Part shown: positions 28,110-37,413 of the stretch, one piece after another
Layout of the letters: every line of letters begins with the position of its first letter
How positions within the stretch are numbered: position 1 is the stretch's first letter
NCBI GenBank assembly: GCA_020634615.1
Contig: JACKBI010000005.1
Span: 124,001-188,000, forward strand
Length of the DNA stretch: 64,000 nucleotides
From: Anaerolineales bacterium
GTDB lineage: Bacteria; Chloroflexota; Anaerolineae; JAAEKA01
Direction: 5' to 3'
Notes under the pieces: generated by a model
Databases searched by the model: none
Seen by the model: the letters and a program-made list of their open reading frames with translations, nothing else
What the model was told of the DNA's origin: nothing
Translations under genes and position numbers: made by a program

Positions 28110-28165
28110 CGATCACCGTTTACCGTTGACTGATTACCGATCACTGGCCACCGATTACCGATCCC
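28110..28165. repeat. Heptanucleotide tandem repeat, tract B2
   Basis: Eight 7-bp units (CGATCAC, CGTTTAC, CGTTGAC, TGATTAC, CGATCAC, TGGCCAC, CGATTAC, CGATCCC) end one base before the Nudix ATG at 28167. They have the same family consensus as tract A. Confidence 0.8.
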
Positions 28166-28166
28166 C

Positions 28167-28703
28167 ATGAAACCCTACCAATTCTGTCCCTACTGCGCCG
28201 CACCGCTGATCGTGCGTGAGGTCGCGGGCAGGGAGCGGCCGGCTTGCGACGCCTGCGGCTTCGTGCAGTTCCAGGATCCCAAGATGGCTGCCGCGGTCTT
28301 GTTGACCGAGGACAACAAGGTATTGCTGGTGCGTCGCGCGGTGTCGCCGCGCATTGGCTACTGGGCGCTGCCGGCCGGCTTTGTCGATCCCGGTGAGCTA
28401 CCTGAAGAAACAGCCGTGCGCGAGGTGGCCGAAGAGACCGGCCTGGAGGTGGCGCTGGGCGGGTTCATGGGATTTGCACGCATCACTAACCCCGACAAGC
28501 CGGGCGTGCTGGTCTATTTCGGCGGTCATCCGGTGGGCGGTCAGTTGCAGGCCCAGGACGACGTCAGCGAGGCGCGCTGGTTCTCGCCGGCTGGCATCCC
28601 ATGGGATGACCTGGCCTTTTCCTCGACTCGCATGATACTGGAAAGCTGGGCAAACGGCGCTGCAAGTGCGCCACAAAGCACGGGTGAAAACAACCATGTT
28701 TGA
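28167..28703 (+). CDS. Nudix hydrolase with N-terminal zinc ribbon
   Basis: The product has 178 residues and hydrolyses a nucleoside diphosphate linked to another group. The zinc ribbon has CPYC (residues 7-10) and CDAC (28-31), as in NudC-like and related Nudix proteins. The Nudix box is complete: GFVDPGELPEETAVREVAEE then TGL, with the REVAEE metal-binding Glu residues. The strand MAAAVLLTEDNKVLLVRRA precedes it. Substrate is unknown. NADH pyrophosphatase-like or ADP-ribose activity is possible, but the NudC SQPWPFPxS motif is absent. Its stop overlaps the next gene's start by eight bases. Confidence 0.92.
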   Translation: MKPYQFCPYCAAPLIVREVAGRERPACDACGFVQFQDPKMAAAVLLTEDNKVLLVRRAVSPRIGYWALPAGFVDPGELPEETAVREVAEETGLEVALGGFMGFARITNPDKPGVLVYFGGHPVGGQLQAQDDVSEARWFSPAGIPWDDLAFSSTRMILESWANGAASAPQSTGENNHV

Positions 28704-30699
28704 GACAACTCTGAACGCGATCCGTGTCGCCTACTCCGGCGAGCGGGCCAAGCGGCACATCGCCAACATCAGCCAACATCACCGCATCCAGGCCAGCCCT
28801 GGCTACCGCGCCGCGGCCGCCTATGTGCAGGCGCAACTGGACAACGCCGGGCTGATTACTGAAATGCTGAGCTACCCGGCCGACCACCAGACTACCTTCT
28901 GGACCATGGAGAGCTTCCAGGAATGGGCCTGCGCGCGGGCCACGCTTGACCTGCTGCAAGGCGAGCAAGCTGTCGATCGACTGTGTGACTTTGAAGCGGT
29001 GCCGATGTCCATCATCCAGCGCAGCGCGGCCGCACAGGGCGATTACGAGGTGGTTGTCCTGAAAGACGGCACGGAGCACGCCCATTACGACGGACTGGAT
29101 GTGGCGGGCAAGCTGGTGCTGACCGACGGCGATCTGGGACGCGTTTACGACCTGGCGGTGCGGCGGCGCGGCGCGGCTGGCATCCTTTTCGACGGCATGG
29201 CGACCACCGCGCCCGGCCGCGGCCCGCTGGACCTGCCCGACGCGCGCCAGTACACCTCGTTTTGGTGGGGTGCGGACGAGCCGCGCTGCTTCGGTTTTGT
29301 CCTGACACCGCGCCAGGGCCGCCGGCTGCGCCAGAATCTGCCCGTGCGCGTGCGCGCCCAGGTGGTCAGCGCGTTCTACGACGGCGCGTTCGAAGTCGTG
29401 GCCGCGTTCATCCCCGGCCAAAGCGATGAGGAGGTGCTGGTGGTGTCGCATCTTTGCCACCCACAGCCTTCGGCCAACGACAACGCTTCCGGCGCGGCTG
29501 CAACCATCGAGATCGCCGCTACCCTGCAACGCCTGATCGACGACGGGACGCTGCCACCGCCCCGCCGCGGCATTCGCTTCCTGTGGATGCCGGAGATGAC
29601 CGGTACCTATGCCTATTTGGCCAATAGCGAGGACCGACTGGCGCGCACCGTGGCCGCCGTCAACCTGGATATGGTCGGCCAGAACCAGGAGCGTTGCCAT
29701 AGCGTGTTTAACATCGAGCAGCCGCCCGAGGCTATGGCCTCGTTTGCGCCGGTGCTTATGAAGCGGCTCTGGGACATGCTCAACGGCGATACAGGTGGGC
29801 ACGGCACCTTCGAACTCAGCAGCGCCTCGGTGCGCCACGCAGTTACTTCATTCAGCGGCGGCAGCGACCATTATATTCTCTCCGATCCAACCGTCGGTGT
29901 GCCGACGCCGATGCTGATCCAGTGGCCCGACCGCTTCTACCATACCTCCGAGGACACCCTGGACAAGGTCGATCCAGACATGCTGGCGCGCATCGGAGGC
30001 CTGGCCGCGGCCTATGCCTACGTGATCGCGGGCGCAGATCAGCGAACCGCAACCTGGCTGGGCCACGAGATCGTGGCACGGCGGCAGTGCCGGCTGGTCT
30101 GGCGCACCCAGGCAGCGATTACCTCAGCGCTGGGGGCTGAGGATGCGACCGCATTGAGCCGGTTGCGTGACGGGTTGCGCGCGGCTGTCGATCATCGCAT
30201 CGATTGCGACATGACGGCGCTGCAAAGCCTGGAACGACTCTGGCCGGACTGCGGTGAGCTGGTGGCTGAACTGAGCGCAGAGCTGCACGAGGCAGCGCGC
30301 CGCGAGCTGAGCCGGGCTGAGCACGTGTTCCGCAATCGCGCCAGATCATTGGGCAGCGACGACTTGTCGTCGCCTGCCGTCCAACCGCCGCCAGGCGGCC
30401 CGTTCGACAGCCTCATCCCGCAGCGCCAGTACCGCGGCCCGGTCGCCCTGCGCAGTCTGGAAGAAGGCGACGACCCGGCAAGCCGCGATGCCTTGTGGCA
30501 GGCCAGCCGCCTGGCTGGCAACCAGTGGTGGACTGCGCGCAGCCTGGCCGAATATTGGGCCGATGGCCAGCGCAACGTCGGCGAGATCATCGACAAGGTC
30601 TACCAGGAAACCGGCTATCGCTTCGATACCGAAATCACGAGTTATTTCGAGATTCTCGAAGCCAACGACCTGATCCGCTGGCGCGCGGGCGAGGAGTGA
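28696..30699 (+). CDS. M28-type zinc aminopeptidase-like protein (DUF4910-like) with C-terminal winged-helix-like domain
   Basis: The product has 667 residues and starts at ATG 28696, inside the end of the Nudix gene. An inserted protease-associated-like segment lies at about 90-210 (GKLVLTDGDLGRVYDLAVRR). The peptidase core shows VSHLCHPQPSANDNASGAAA with the His and bridging Asp, then MPEMTGTYAYL (catalytic Glu), NLDMVGQNQ (Asp) and FYHTSEDTLDKVD (last His). The full M28 set of ligands is therefore present. The C-terminal 100 residues (SLAEYWADGQRNVGEIIDKV, then YFEILEANDLIRW) look like a winged helix. There is no signal peptide, so it acts in the cytosol. It resembles aminopeptidases of the DUF4910/DUF2172 type, which sit in glycan or antibiotic clusters. 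Confidence 0.8.
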   Translation: MFETTLNAIRVAYSGERAKRHIANISQHHRIQASPGYRAAAAYVQAQLDNAGLITEMLSYPADHQTTFWTMESFQEWACARATLDLLQGEQAVDRLCDFEAVPMSIIQRSAAAQGDYEVVVLKDGTEHAHYDGLDVAGKLVLTDGDLGRVYDLAVRRRGAAGILFDGMATTAPGRGPLDLPDARQYTSFWWGADEPRCFGFVLTPRQGRRLRQNLPVRVRAQVVSAFYDGAFEVVAAFIPGQSDEEVLVVSHLCHPQPSANDNASGAAATIEIAATLQRLIDDGTLPPPRRGIRFLWMPEMTGTYAYLANSEDRLARTVAAVNLDMVGQNQERCHSVFNIEQPPEAMASFAPVLMKRLWDMLNGDTGGHGTFELSSASVRHAVTSFSGGSDHYILSDPTVGVPTPMLIQWPDRFYHTSEDTLDKVDPDMLARIGGLAAAYAYVIAGADQRTATWLGHEIVARRQCRLVWRTQAAITSALGAEDATALSRLRDGLRAAVDHRIDCDMTALQSLERLWPDCGELVAELSAELHEAARRELSRAEHVFRNRARSLGSDDLSSPAVQPPPGGPFDSLIPQRQYRGPVALRSLEEGDDPASRDALWQASRLAGNQWWTARSLAEYWADGQRNVGEIIDKVYQETGYRFDTEITSYFEILEANDLIRWRAGEE

Positions 30700-30703
30700 G
30701 TGG

Positions 30704-30743
30704 GTGACAAGGTGACCTAGTGACAAGGTGACACAGTGCGTGA
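30704..30743. repeat. Octanucleotide tandem repeat, tract C1
   Basis: Five 8-bp units (GTGACAAG, GTGACCTA, GTGACAAG, GTGACACA, GTGCGTGA) begin four bases after the M28 gene stop. Confidence 0.75.
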
Positions 30744-30758
30744 CCGGTCTACCGGTTC

Positions 30759-30800
30759 CGATTACTGTTCACTGGTTACTGATCACCGATCACCGGCACG
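30759..30800. repeat. Heptanucleotide tandem repeat, tract C2
   Basis: Six 7-bp units (CGATTAC, TGTTCAC, TGGTTAC, TGATCAC, CGATCAC, CGGCACG) end five bases before the PHP gene start at 30806. Confidence 0.8.
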
Positions 30801-30805
30801 AGACC

Positions 30806-31666
30806 ATGAACTACATCGACCTGCATTGCCATACCACCGCTTCCGACGGACTGCTCTCACCGACACGGCTTGTCGAGTCTGCTGCCGAGGTGAGCCTGCA
30901 AACCATCGCAGTGACCGATCACGACTCGACCGAAGGGCTGGCGGAGGCCATCGAGGCTGGCGCGCGGCTGGGCATCGAGATCATCCCGGGCGTCGAACTG
31001 AGCTGTGATGTGCCCGCCGGCGAGCTGCATATGCTGGGCTACTTTATGGATTATCACGCGCCGGGCTTCCAGGCTGAGTTGCAGCGGCTGCGCGAGGGTC
31101 GGATCGGACGCGCCGAAGGCATGGCGCGCCGGCTGACCGATCTGGGTTACCCGGTGTCGTTCGAGCGCATCCAGGAACTGGCGGGCGACGGCGCCATCGG
31201 TCGGCCGCACGTTGCCCAGGCGCTGATCGAAGCGGGACACGTACGCAGCAAGGCGGAGGCCTTTGACCGTTTCATCGGGCGCACCGGCCCGGCCTACGTG
31301 GAACGCGCCAAGCTGTCCCCCGTGGAAGCCTGCCAGCTTATCCGCAGCGTCGGCGGCCTGCCGGTGTTCGCCCATCCGTTGATCGTGCTGATGAGCGGGC
31401 GGGCGCTGGAGCCGCTACCGGTGGACGAGTCCCTGCCGGACCTAGTGGCGGCCGGGCTGGCCGGGCTGGAGGTCTACTACCCGTACTACACACCGGTACA
31501 CATCGACCGGCTGCTGGCGTTGGCGCGGCGCTACAATCTGCTGACCACCGGCGGGTCCGATTTTCACGGCGCCGGCAGCGCCGGCGCGCCGCTAGGTTCC
31601 ATCTACGTGCCGCGCAAGTGTTTGACGGCGTTGCAGGACGCACGGCGAGTAAACAATGACCAGTAA
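30806..31666 (+). CDS. PHP-domain metal-dependent phosphoesterase (TrpH/YciV-like)
   Basis: The product has 286 residues. The PHP trinuclear-metal motifs are visible: YIDLHCHTTASDG, VTDHDSTEG, PGVELSCD, GELHMLGYF, FAHP and TTGGSDFHG. This matches the RNase AM/TrpH group, which removes 5'-3',5'-bisphosphate nucleotides or trims RNA 5' ends. It is cytosolic and of normal length. The start at 30806 is set by homology; a frame back to 30728 would translate repeat DNA. No Shine-Dalgarno sequence is present. The last codons (VNNDQ) are encoded by the first units of the next tandem repeat, so the protein's tail is made of repeat sequence. Confidence 0.92.
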   Translation: MNYIDLHCHTTASDGLLSPTRLVESAAEVSLQTIAVTDHDSTEGLAEAIEAGARLGIEIIPGVELSCDVPAGELHMLGYFMDYHAPGFQAELQRLREGRIGRAEGMARRLTDLGYPVSFERIQELAGDGAIGRPHVAQALIEAGHVRSKAEAFDRFIGRTGPAYVERAKLSPVEACQLIRSVGGLPVFAHPLIVLMSGRALEPLPVDESLPDLVAAGLAGLEVYYPYYTPVHIDRLLALARRYNLLTTGGSDFHGAGSAGAPLGSIYVPRKCLTALQDARRVNNDQ

Positions 31667-31705
31667 ACAGTTGGTAGAGGTCAGAAGACAGAAATCAGAG
31701 GTCAC
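31648..31705. repeat. Heptanucleotide tandem repeat, tract D1
   Basis: Units AGTAAAC, AATGACC, AGTAAAC and AGTTGGT (31648-31675), then AGGTCAG, AAGACAG, AAATCAG and AGGTCAC (31678-31705). The first units encode the C-terminus and stop codon of the PHP gene. Confidence 0.7.
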
Positions 31706-31750
31706 GTAGTCCCGTAGCGAAGTGGCGTGGAGAAGGTCAGCATGGGATCC

Positions 31751-31810
31751 CACTATCGCACTATCGCACTACCGAACTAGCACACTACCGAACTAACACA
31801 CTACCAAACT
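31751..31810. repeat. Octanucleotide tandem repeat, tract D2
   Basis: Seven and a half 8-bp units (CACTATCG twice, CACTACCG, AACTAGCA, CACTACCG, AACTAACA, CACTACCA, AACT) end exactly at the base before the inositol monophosphatase ATG. No Shine-Dalgarno sequence is left. Confidence 0.8.
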
Positions 31811-32611
31811 ATGCTACATTTCACCATCGAACTTGCTCACCGGGCCGGCGAGCTGCTGCGCCAGGGCCACGAGAACGGCGCGGCTCTTGTTCATACCAAG
31901 CAGAGCACTGTCGATCTGGTCACCGAGACCGATCTGGCGTCAGAGCGGCTGATCATTGATGCGCTGCGCCGCGAATACCCTGACCACGCCATCTACGGCG
32001 AAGAATCGGGTGATGTGCTGCCGTCCAGCGGTCCGGTCTGGGTCATCGATCCACTGGATGGCACTACTAACTTTGCCCATGGCTTCCCGGTTTTTTCCGT
32101 TTCTATCGCGCTGCTAGTGGACAGTCAGCCAGTGCTGGGCGTGATCCGTGATCCGCTGCGGGATGACTCGTTCTGGGCAGAGCGGGGCCAGGGCGCCTGG
32201 CGCAATGGTCAGCGGATGCAGGTCTCGAGTACGGCTGAGCTGGGCCGCAGCCTGCTGGCGACCGGGTTTGCCTACGACCGGGCCACCAATCCCGACAACA
32301 ACCTGGCCGAGTTCAGCTATTTCATGCCCAAAACGCGCGGCGTGCGGCGTGCCGGATCGGCCGCGCTGGACATGGCCTGGGTTGCTTGCGGCTGGCTGGA
32401 TGGCTACTGGGAACGCGGTATCAATGTCTGGGATGCCGCGGCGGCTGTGGTGATGATCCGCGAGGCCGGTGGACTTGCAATGAGCTACAGCGGACAACCC
32501 TGGCGGCCCGGCGACAGGAACATGCTGGCCAGCAACGGCGTCCAGACTATGCACGATGCTCTTGTGACCGGACTGCGCAGCGCGCGTGCCGGTCTGCCCA
32601 GCCTCACCTGA
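31811..32611 (+). CDS. suhB: Inositol monophosphatase family protein (SuhB-like)
   Basis: This is a cytosolic Mg-dependent phosphatase of 266 residues, normal length. The lithium-sensitive phosphatase motifs are all present: DLVTETDLASE, IYGEESGD, WVIDPLDGTTNFAHGFP and, near the C-terminus, GINVWDAAAAVVMIREAGG. It hydrolyses myo-inositol-1-phosphate or a related sugar phosphate. Fructose-1,6-bisphosphatase or histidinol-phosphatase activity cannot be excluded. The ATG follows an 8-bp repeat tract directly. The TPR gene begins 12 bases after its stop, so the two probably form one transcript. Confidence 0.93.
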   Translation: MLHFTIELAHRAGELLRQGHENGAALVHTKQSTVDLVTETDLASERLIIDALRREYPDHAIYGEESGDVLPSSGPVWVIDPLDGTTNFAHGFPVFSVSIALLVDSQPVLGVIRDPLRDDSFWAERGQGAWRNGQRMQVSSTAELGRSLLATGFAYDRATNPDNNLAEFSYFMPKTRGVRRAGSAALDMAWVACGWLDGYWERGINVWDAAAAVVMIREAGGLAMSYSGQPWRPGDRNMLASNGVQTMHDALVTGLRSARAGLPSLT

Positions 32612-32623
32612 CCACTCTGCACC

Positions 32624-33784
32624 ATGTATCTGAAAGATCGCCCTACCCATCGCCGGCGCAAGGGGTCGCCGCTGCCCATTCTGTTGATCGGCCTCGCGGC
32701 GCTGCTGGCTGTCGGTTATATCGCCACCCAGCAGTATGATTTGCTGCGCAATCCCTTCGAAACGCCCACACCGGCGCCCAGCCCGACGCGCTCGACGCTG
32801 TCGATTCTGGACGAAGCGGCGGTGCTGCGGGAGCAAGGCAAGGTGTCAGAAGCCGCCGATGTGCTGGCTGAGGTGGCCGAGCGCGAGCCGGACAACGACG
32901 AGGTCTGGCGCGATATGGCGCGGCTGTTGGTCTTTGCCAGCCGCTACGGCGAAGCGGTCAGCGCCGCTCGTACTGCCGTGGAGATCAACGGCGATGATGC
33001 GCGCAACCAGGCGGCGCTAGCCTCCGCCCTGGATTGGAACGGGGACTACGACGAGTCCTACAGCCTGGCCCAGCTTGCTGTCGAGATGGACCCGGCGCTG
33101 CCCGAGGCGCATGCCACGCTGGCCGAGGTGCTGGCCGACCTGGGAAGCTGGCGGCAGGCGGTACAGGAGGCTGAGGCGGCGCTGGAGCTGGAACCGCGCA
33201 ATTTCGATGCCATTCGGGTACTGGGCTACTCCTATGAGGTGCAAGGCAAGTACACCGAAGCGCTGGCGTATTACGAGCAGGCGGCCGCGCTGGAACCGAA
33301 CCTCCCATTTATCTACCTGATCATGGGGCGCAATTACCGCGCACTGGAGAACTTCGAAGAGGCGATCGCCATGTTCCGCCGAGGGCTGACCGGTGCGCCG
33401 GATGATCCCTGGCTGCGCTTCGAGCTGGGCAAGACGTTGTTCCAGACAGGCGACCAGGAGCTTGGGCTGCGCGAGTTGCGCAAGGCGGTGGAGTTGAAGC
33501 CGGATATGCCAGATGCCTACCAGCAGCTTGGCGTCGGCTTGTACCTGCGCAGGTCGTACGAAGAAGCCATCGAAAACATGACCAAGGCCATCGACCTTGG
33601 TAACGAGTCGGCCATCAACTTCTACATCATCGGGAGATCCTACCTCAACATCGAGGAAGTTGACTGCGACAGCGCCGTGCCGTGGCTGCAGCGCGCGCTG
33701 CTGGCCGACCGGGATATGATCCCCGCCGACGACGCCGAGACCAGCATCCTGGAATGCGGCGGCGAGCTGCCCAAGGCGCCGTGA
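32624..33784 (+). CDS. Membrane-anchored TPR-repeat protein
   Basis: The product has 386 residues. A basic N-terminus (RPTHRRRKGSP) is followed by one membrane helix (about 17-36), which orients the rest outside the cytosol. A short Pro/Thr linker (FETPTPAPSPTRS) leads to about eight tetratricopeptide repeats over residues 65-350. Typical units are AALASALDWNGDYDESYSLA and YSYEVQGKYTEALAYYEQAA. The last repeat has two Cys (VDCDSAVPWLQ and ILECGGEL). It probably acts as a scaffold for an envelope complex; partners are unknown. It lies 12 bases after the inositol monophosphatase gene. Confidence 0.85.
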   Translation: MYLKDRPTHRRRKGSPLPILLIGLAALLAVGYIATQQYDLLRNPFETPTPAPSPTRSTLSILDEAAVLREQGKVSEAADVLAEVAEREPDNDEVWRDMARLLVFASRYGEAVSAARTAVEINGDDARNQAALASALDWNGDYDESYSLAQLAVEMDPALPEAHATLAEVLADLGSWRQAVQEAEAALELEPRNFDAIRVLGYSYEVQGKYTEALAYYEQAAALEPNLPFIYLIMGRNYRALENFEEAIAMFRRGLTGAPDDPWLRFELGKTLFQTGDQELGLRELRKAVELKPDMPDAYQQLGVGLYLRRSYEEAIENMTKAIDLGNESAINFYIIGRSYLNIEEVDCDSAVPWLQRALLADRDMIPADDAETSILECGGELPKAP

Positions 33785-33880
33785 GTGTTGAGGCGTAGAA
33801 GCGGCTGTTTGCATGGGGGGCGTATAGTTGGTGTTGCCTGCCAGCTTGCATAGACACATTTGAATCATTTCTTTCGGGAT

Positions 33881-33943
33881 TTGACCGTTTCGAAAAGCTG
33901 TTGTAAACTATCCCCGTTAGCACTCTCGCAACCTGAGTGCTAA
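33881..33943 (+). promoter_or_regulatory. groES-groEL promoter with CIRCE operator
   Basis: TTGACC (33881-33886), a 17-base spacer and TAAACT (33904-33909) are followed by CIRCE, TTAGCACTC-N9-GAGTGCTAA (33917-33943), at the predicted 5' end of the transcript. It is bound by HrcA, encoded at 12360-13382. Confidence 0.95.
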
Positions 33944-34006
33944 CGGTTTTTTGTGAGTAGTCTCGAAACAACAACACTTTTCACCATTACGGAGGTAAAG
34001 GAACCT

Positions 34007-34294
34007 ATGAACCTCAAGCCGCTTGGAGATCGACTGCTGGTAAAGCCGATCGAGCAGGAAGAGAAGACCGCTTCTGGCATCATTTTGCCGGAGACCGCCA
34101 AGGAAAAGCCCCAGGAGGGCGAGGTCCTGGCCGTTGGCCCCGGTGGGCGCAAGGAAGACGGTAGCAGGATAGCGATGGATGTTGAAGTTGGCAATCGTGT
34201 GCTGTACGCGAAGTACGCCGGCACCGAGGTCAAGATGGATGGCGTCAAGTACCTCATCCTGCGCGAAAGCGATGTTCTGGCGATCGTCGGCTAG
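34007..34294 (+). CDS. groES: Co-chaperonin GroES
   Basis: The product has 95 residues, normal for the heptameric lid of the GroEL chamber. It begins MNLKPLGDRLLVKPIEQEE. The mobile loop is EEKTASGIILPETAKEKPQEG. The end is VKYLILRESDVLAIVG. The start at 34007 has GGAGG and AAGGA upstream. The longer frame to 33953 begins at the CIRCE and is not part of the protein. It is the first gene of the HrcA-controlled operon. groEL starts 60 bases after its stop. Confidence 0.98.
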   Translation: MNLKPLGDRLLVKPIEQEEKTASGIILPETAKEKPQEGEVLAVGPGGRKEDGSRIAMDVEVGNRVLYAKYAGTEVKMDGVKYLILRESDVLAIVG

Positions 34295-34354
34295 TCCGAG
34301 ACAGAACTGTTAAGAGACACTTCTACTTCGTAAGAACAGACAAGGAGCACTGAA

Positions 34355-35998
<1,644 letters not shown>

Positions 35999-36050
35999 GA
36001 AGCCGTTCAAAGGGCTTCTGAGCTTTCTGAGTTCGCAAAACAAAACAGAA

Positions 36051-36083
36051 AAAAGCCGCCTGGCATTGCCAGGCGGCTTTTTT
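36051..36083 (+). terminator. Strong rho-independent terminator of groES-groEL
   Basis: A 14-bp perfect stem (36051-36064 with 36068-36081) has a 3-base loop and ends in a run of six T. Confidence 0.92.
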
Positions 36084-36137
36084 GTATCAACCAGACAGGT
36101 GTAGTGCTCGCGGTGTAGCACTTGTGCACAGTGCTGT

Positions 36138-36166
36138 TTGGTCCGGGTTGGCCCCTGAAGTATAAT
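36138..36166 (+). promoter_or_regulatory. Promoter of nurA
   Basis: TTGGTC, a 17-base spacer and a perfect TATAAT (36161-36166) lie about 33 bases before the nurA start. Confidence 0.7.
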
Positions 36167-36199
36167 GCACCCGAATGTTTGTTCGAGAGGCAATGACCG

Positions 36200-37408
36200 A
36201 TGCTGGAACTAAACAAACTGACGAAACAGGTGGACAGCATGGCGGAGGCGCTGGCTGGACAGCGCGATCGCCAGCGCAAGGACATCGAAGCCGCCCGCGA
36301 ACTGCTGCTGAAGCACGCACAAGTTACCGACGAACTGTGCAGCAAGATCGCGCGGGCCGGCGAGGTCGATGAGAGCTGGCGCGGCGCAGACCCACTGGGC
36401 GACGATCTCAACGAACGTTTTCAGACTCCGCTTACGGGCGAACCGGCCACGCTGGTAGCCAGCGACGGGTCGCAGATCTACCCTGACACGCACGCCATTG
36501 CTCTGTATTACCTGACCAACGTAGGCACAATTGTGCTGCGTCAGGGCAGCGGCGAAGCGCCGCTGGTCACCACCGAACCAATCCTGCGCATGGCTGAGGA
36601 TGACCCGCTCGAAGAACAGGACCAGGATCGCGTCGATGCGGACGAAGTGAACCTGCGCCGTGACCTGCGGGAGGTCGAAGCGCTGGCCGCGCTGGCTCGC
36701 AGTGAACGCGAGAAGCTGAGCGGTGACATGGATCGCGTGGTGGTGGCGCTGGCCGACGGCCCGCTGCTGCCGTGGATGCCGCAGCGTCTGACCGACCGGG
36801 AGCAAACGCAGCATGTGAAGCAGTTCACCGCGCCTCTGGATGACATGCGCGCCAGCTATGCCGTGCCGCTGGGATACGTCGACCGGCCGCGCAGCGCCAA
36901 CGTGTTGCGGCTCTTGCATCTGGCCGGCCTGCCGTACGACGCGATCACCAAGGAAAACTTGCGCAGAGGATCGAGCGAAAGACCGCTCAAGGGCCTCAGC
37001 GACGCCGGGCTGTTTCAGGACCTGCTGCCCGGCCAGCGCAGCGCGCTCTTCGCGGCAACCTCCGAGATCAACGCGAACTTCGACACCGCAGGCCATCGAA
37101 TCTATTTCTGTTACATGAACGTTGCAACTGAAATGGGCGAAAAGCAGGCACGCATGGTGCGCATCGAGATGCCGGTGTGGATTGCGACCGATCCGGCGCG
37201 GCTGGAAGCAGCTTTGACAGCGGTATGGTCCGACTGTCGATTGCTGGGTTATCCGTACCTGCTGACACGGGCGCACGAGTTGGCGTTGGTTACCAGACAG
37301 GAAAAGGACACACTTGAACAGATGCTGCGCACCGGCATGATGCGGCTGGAAATGCGGGTCGAAGAGTCGCCGAAGGCGACGACCAAACGGGTAGTGGGTG
37401 GAAGGTGA
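36200..37408 (+). CDS. nurA: NurA-domain nuclease
   Basis: The product has 402 residues. NurA is a 5'-3' nuclease that works with the HerA translocase in DNA end processing; it is best known from archaea. The RNase H-like catalytic core begins with ATLVASDGSQIYPD, where Asp89 is the predicted first metal ligand. VVVALADGPLLPWMP follows as the second Asp motif. A coiled coil of about 50 residues precedes it (LNKLTKQVDSMAEALAGQRD). The C-terminal part has MVRIEMPVWIATDP and helices. GAGAGG lies about ten bases before ATG 36200. A HAS-barrel gene follows at once. herA itself is 11 kb downstream. Confidence 0.9.
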   Translation: MLELNKLTKQVDSMAEALAGQRDRQRKDIEAARELLLKHAQVTDELCSKIARAGEVDESWRGADPLGDDLNERFQTPLTGEPATLVASDGSQIYPDTHAIALYYLTNVGTIVLRQGSGEAPLVTTEPILRMAEDDPLEEQDQDRVDADEVNLRRDLREVEALAALARSEREKLSGDMDRVVVALADGPLLPWMPQRLTDREQTQHVKQFTAPLDDMRASYAVPLGYVDRPRSANVLRLLHLAGLPYDAITKENLRRGSSERPLKGLSDAGLFQDLLPGQRSALFAATSEINANFDTAGHRIYFCYMNVATEMGEKQARMVRIEMPVWIATDPARLEAALTAVWSDCRLLGYPYLLTRAHELALVTRQEKDTLEQMLRTGMMRLEMRVEESPKATTKRVVGGR

Positions 37409-37413
37409 CAACT

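Noticed and set aside
24571..31810. CRISPR array
   Set aside because: Units are only 7-8 bp, are contiguous without spacers and vary from tract to tract; no cas genes are present.
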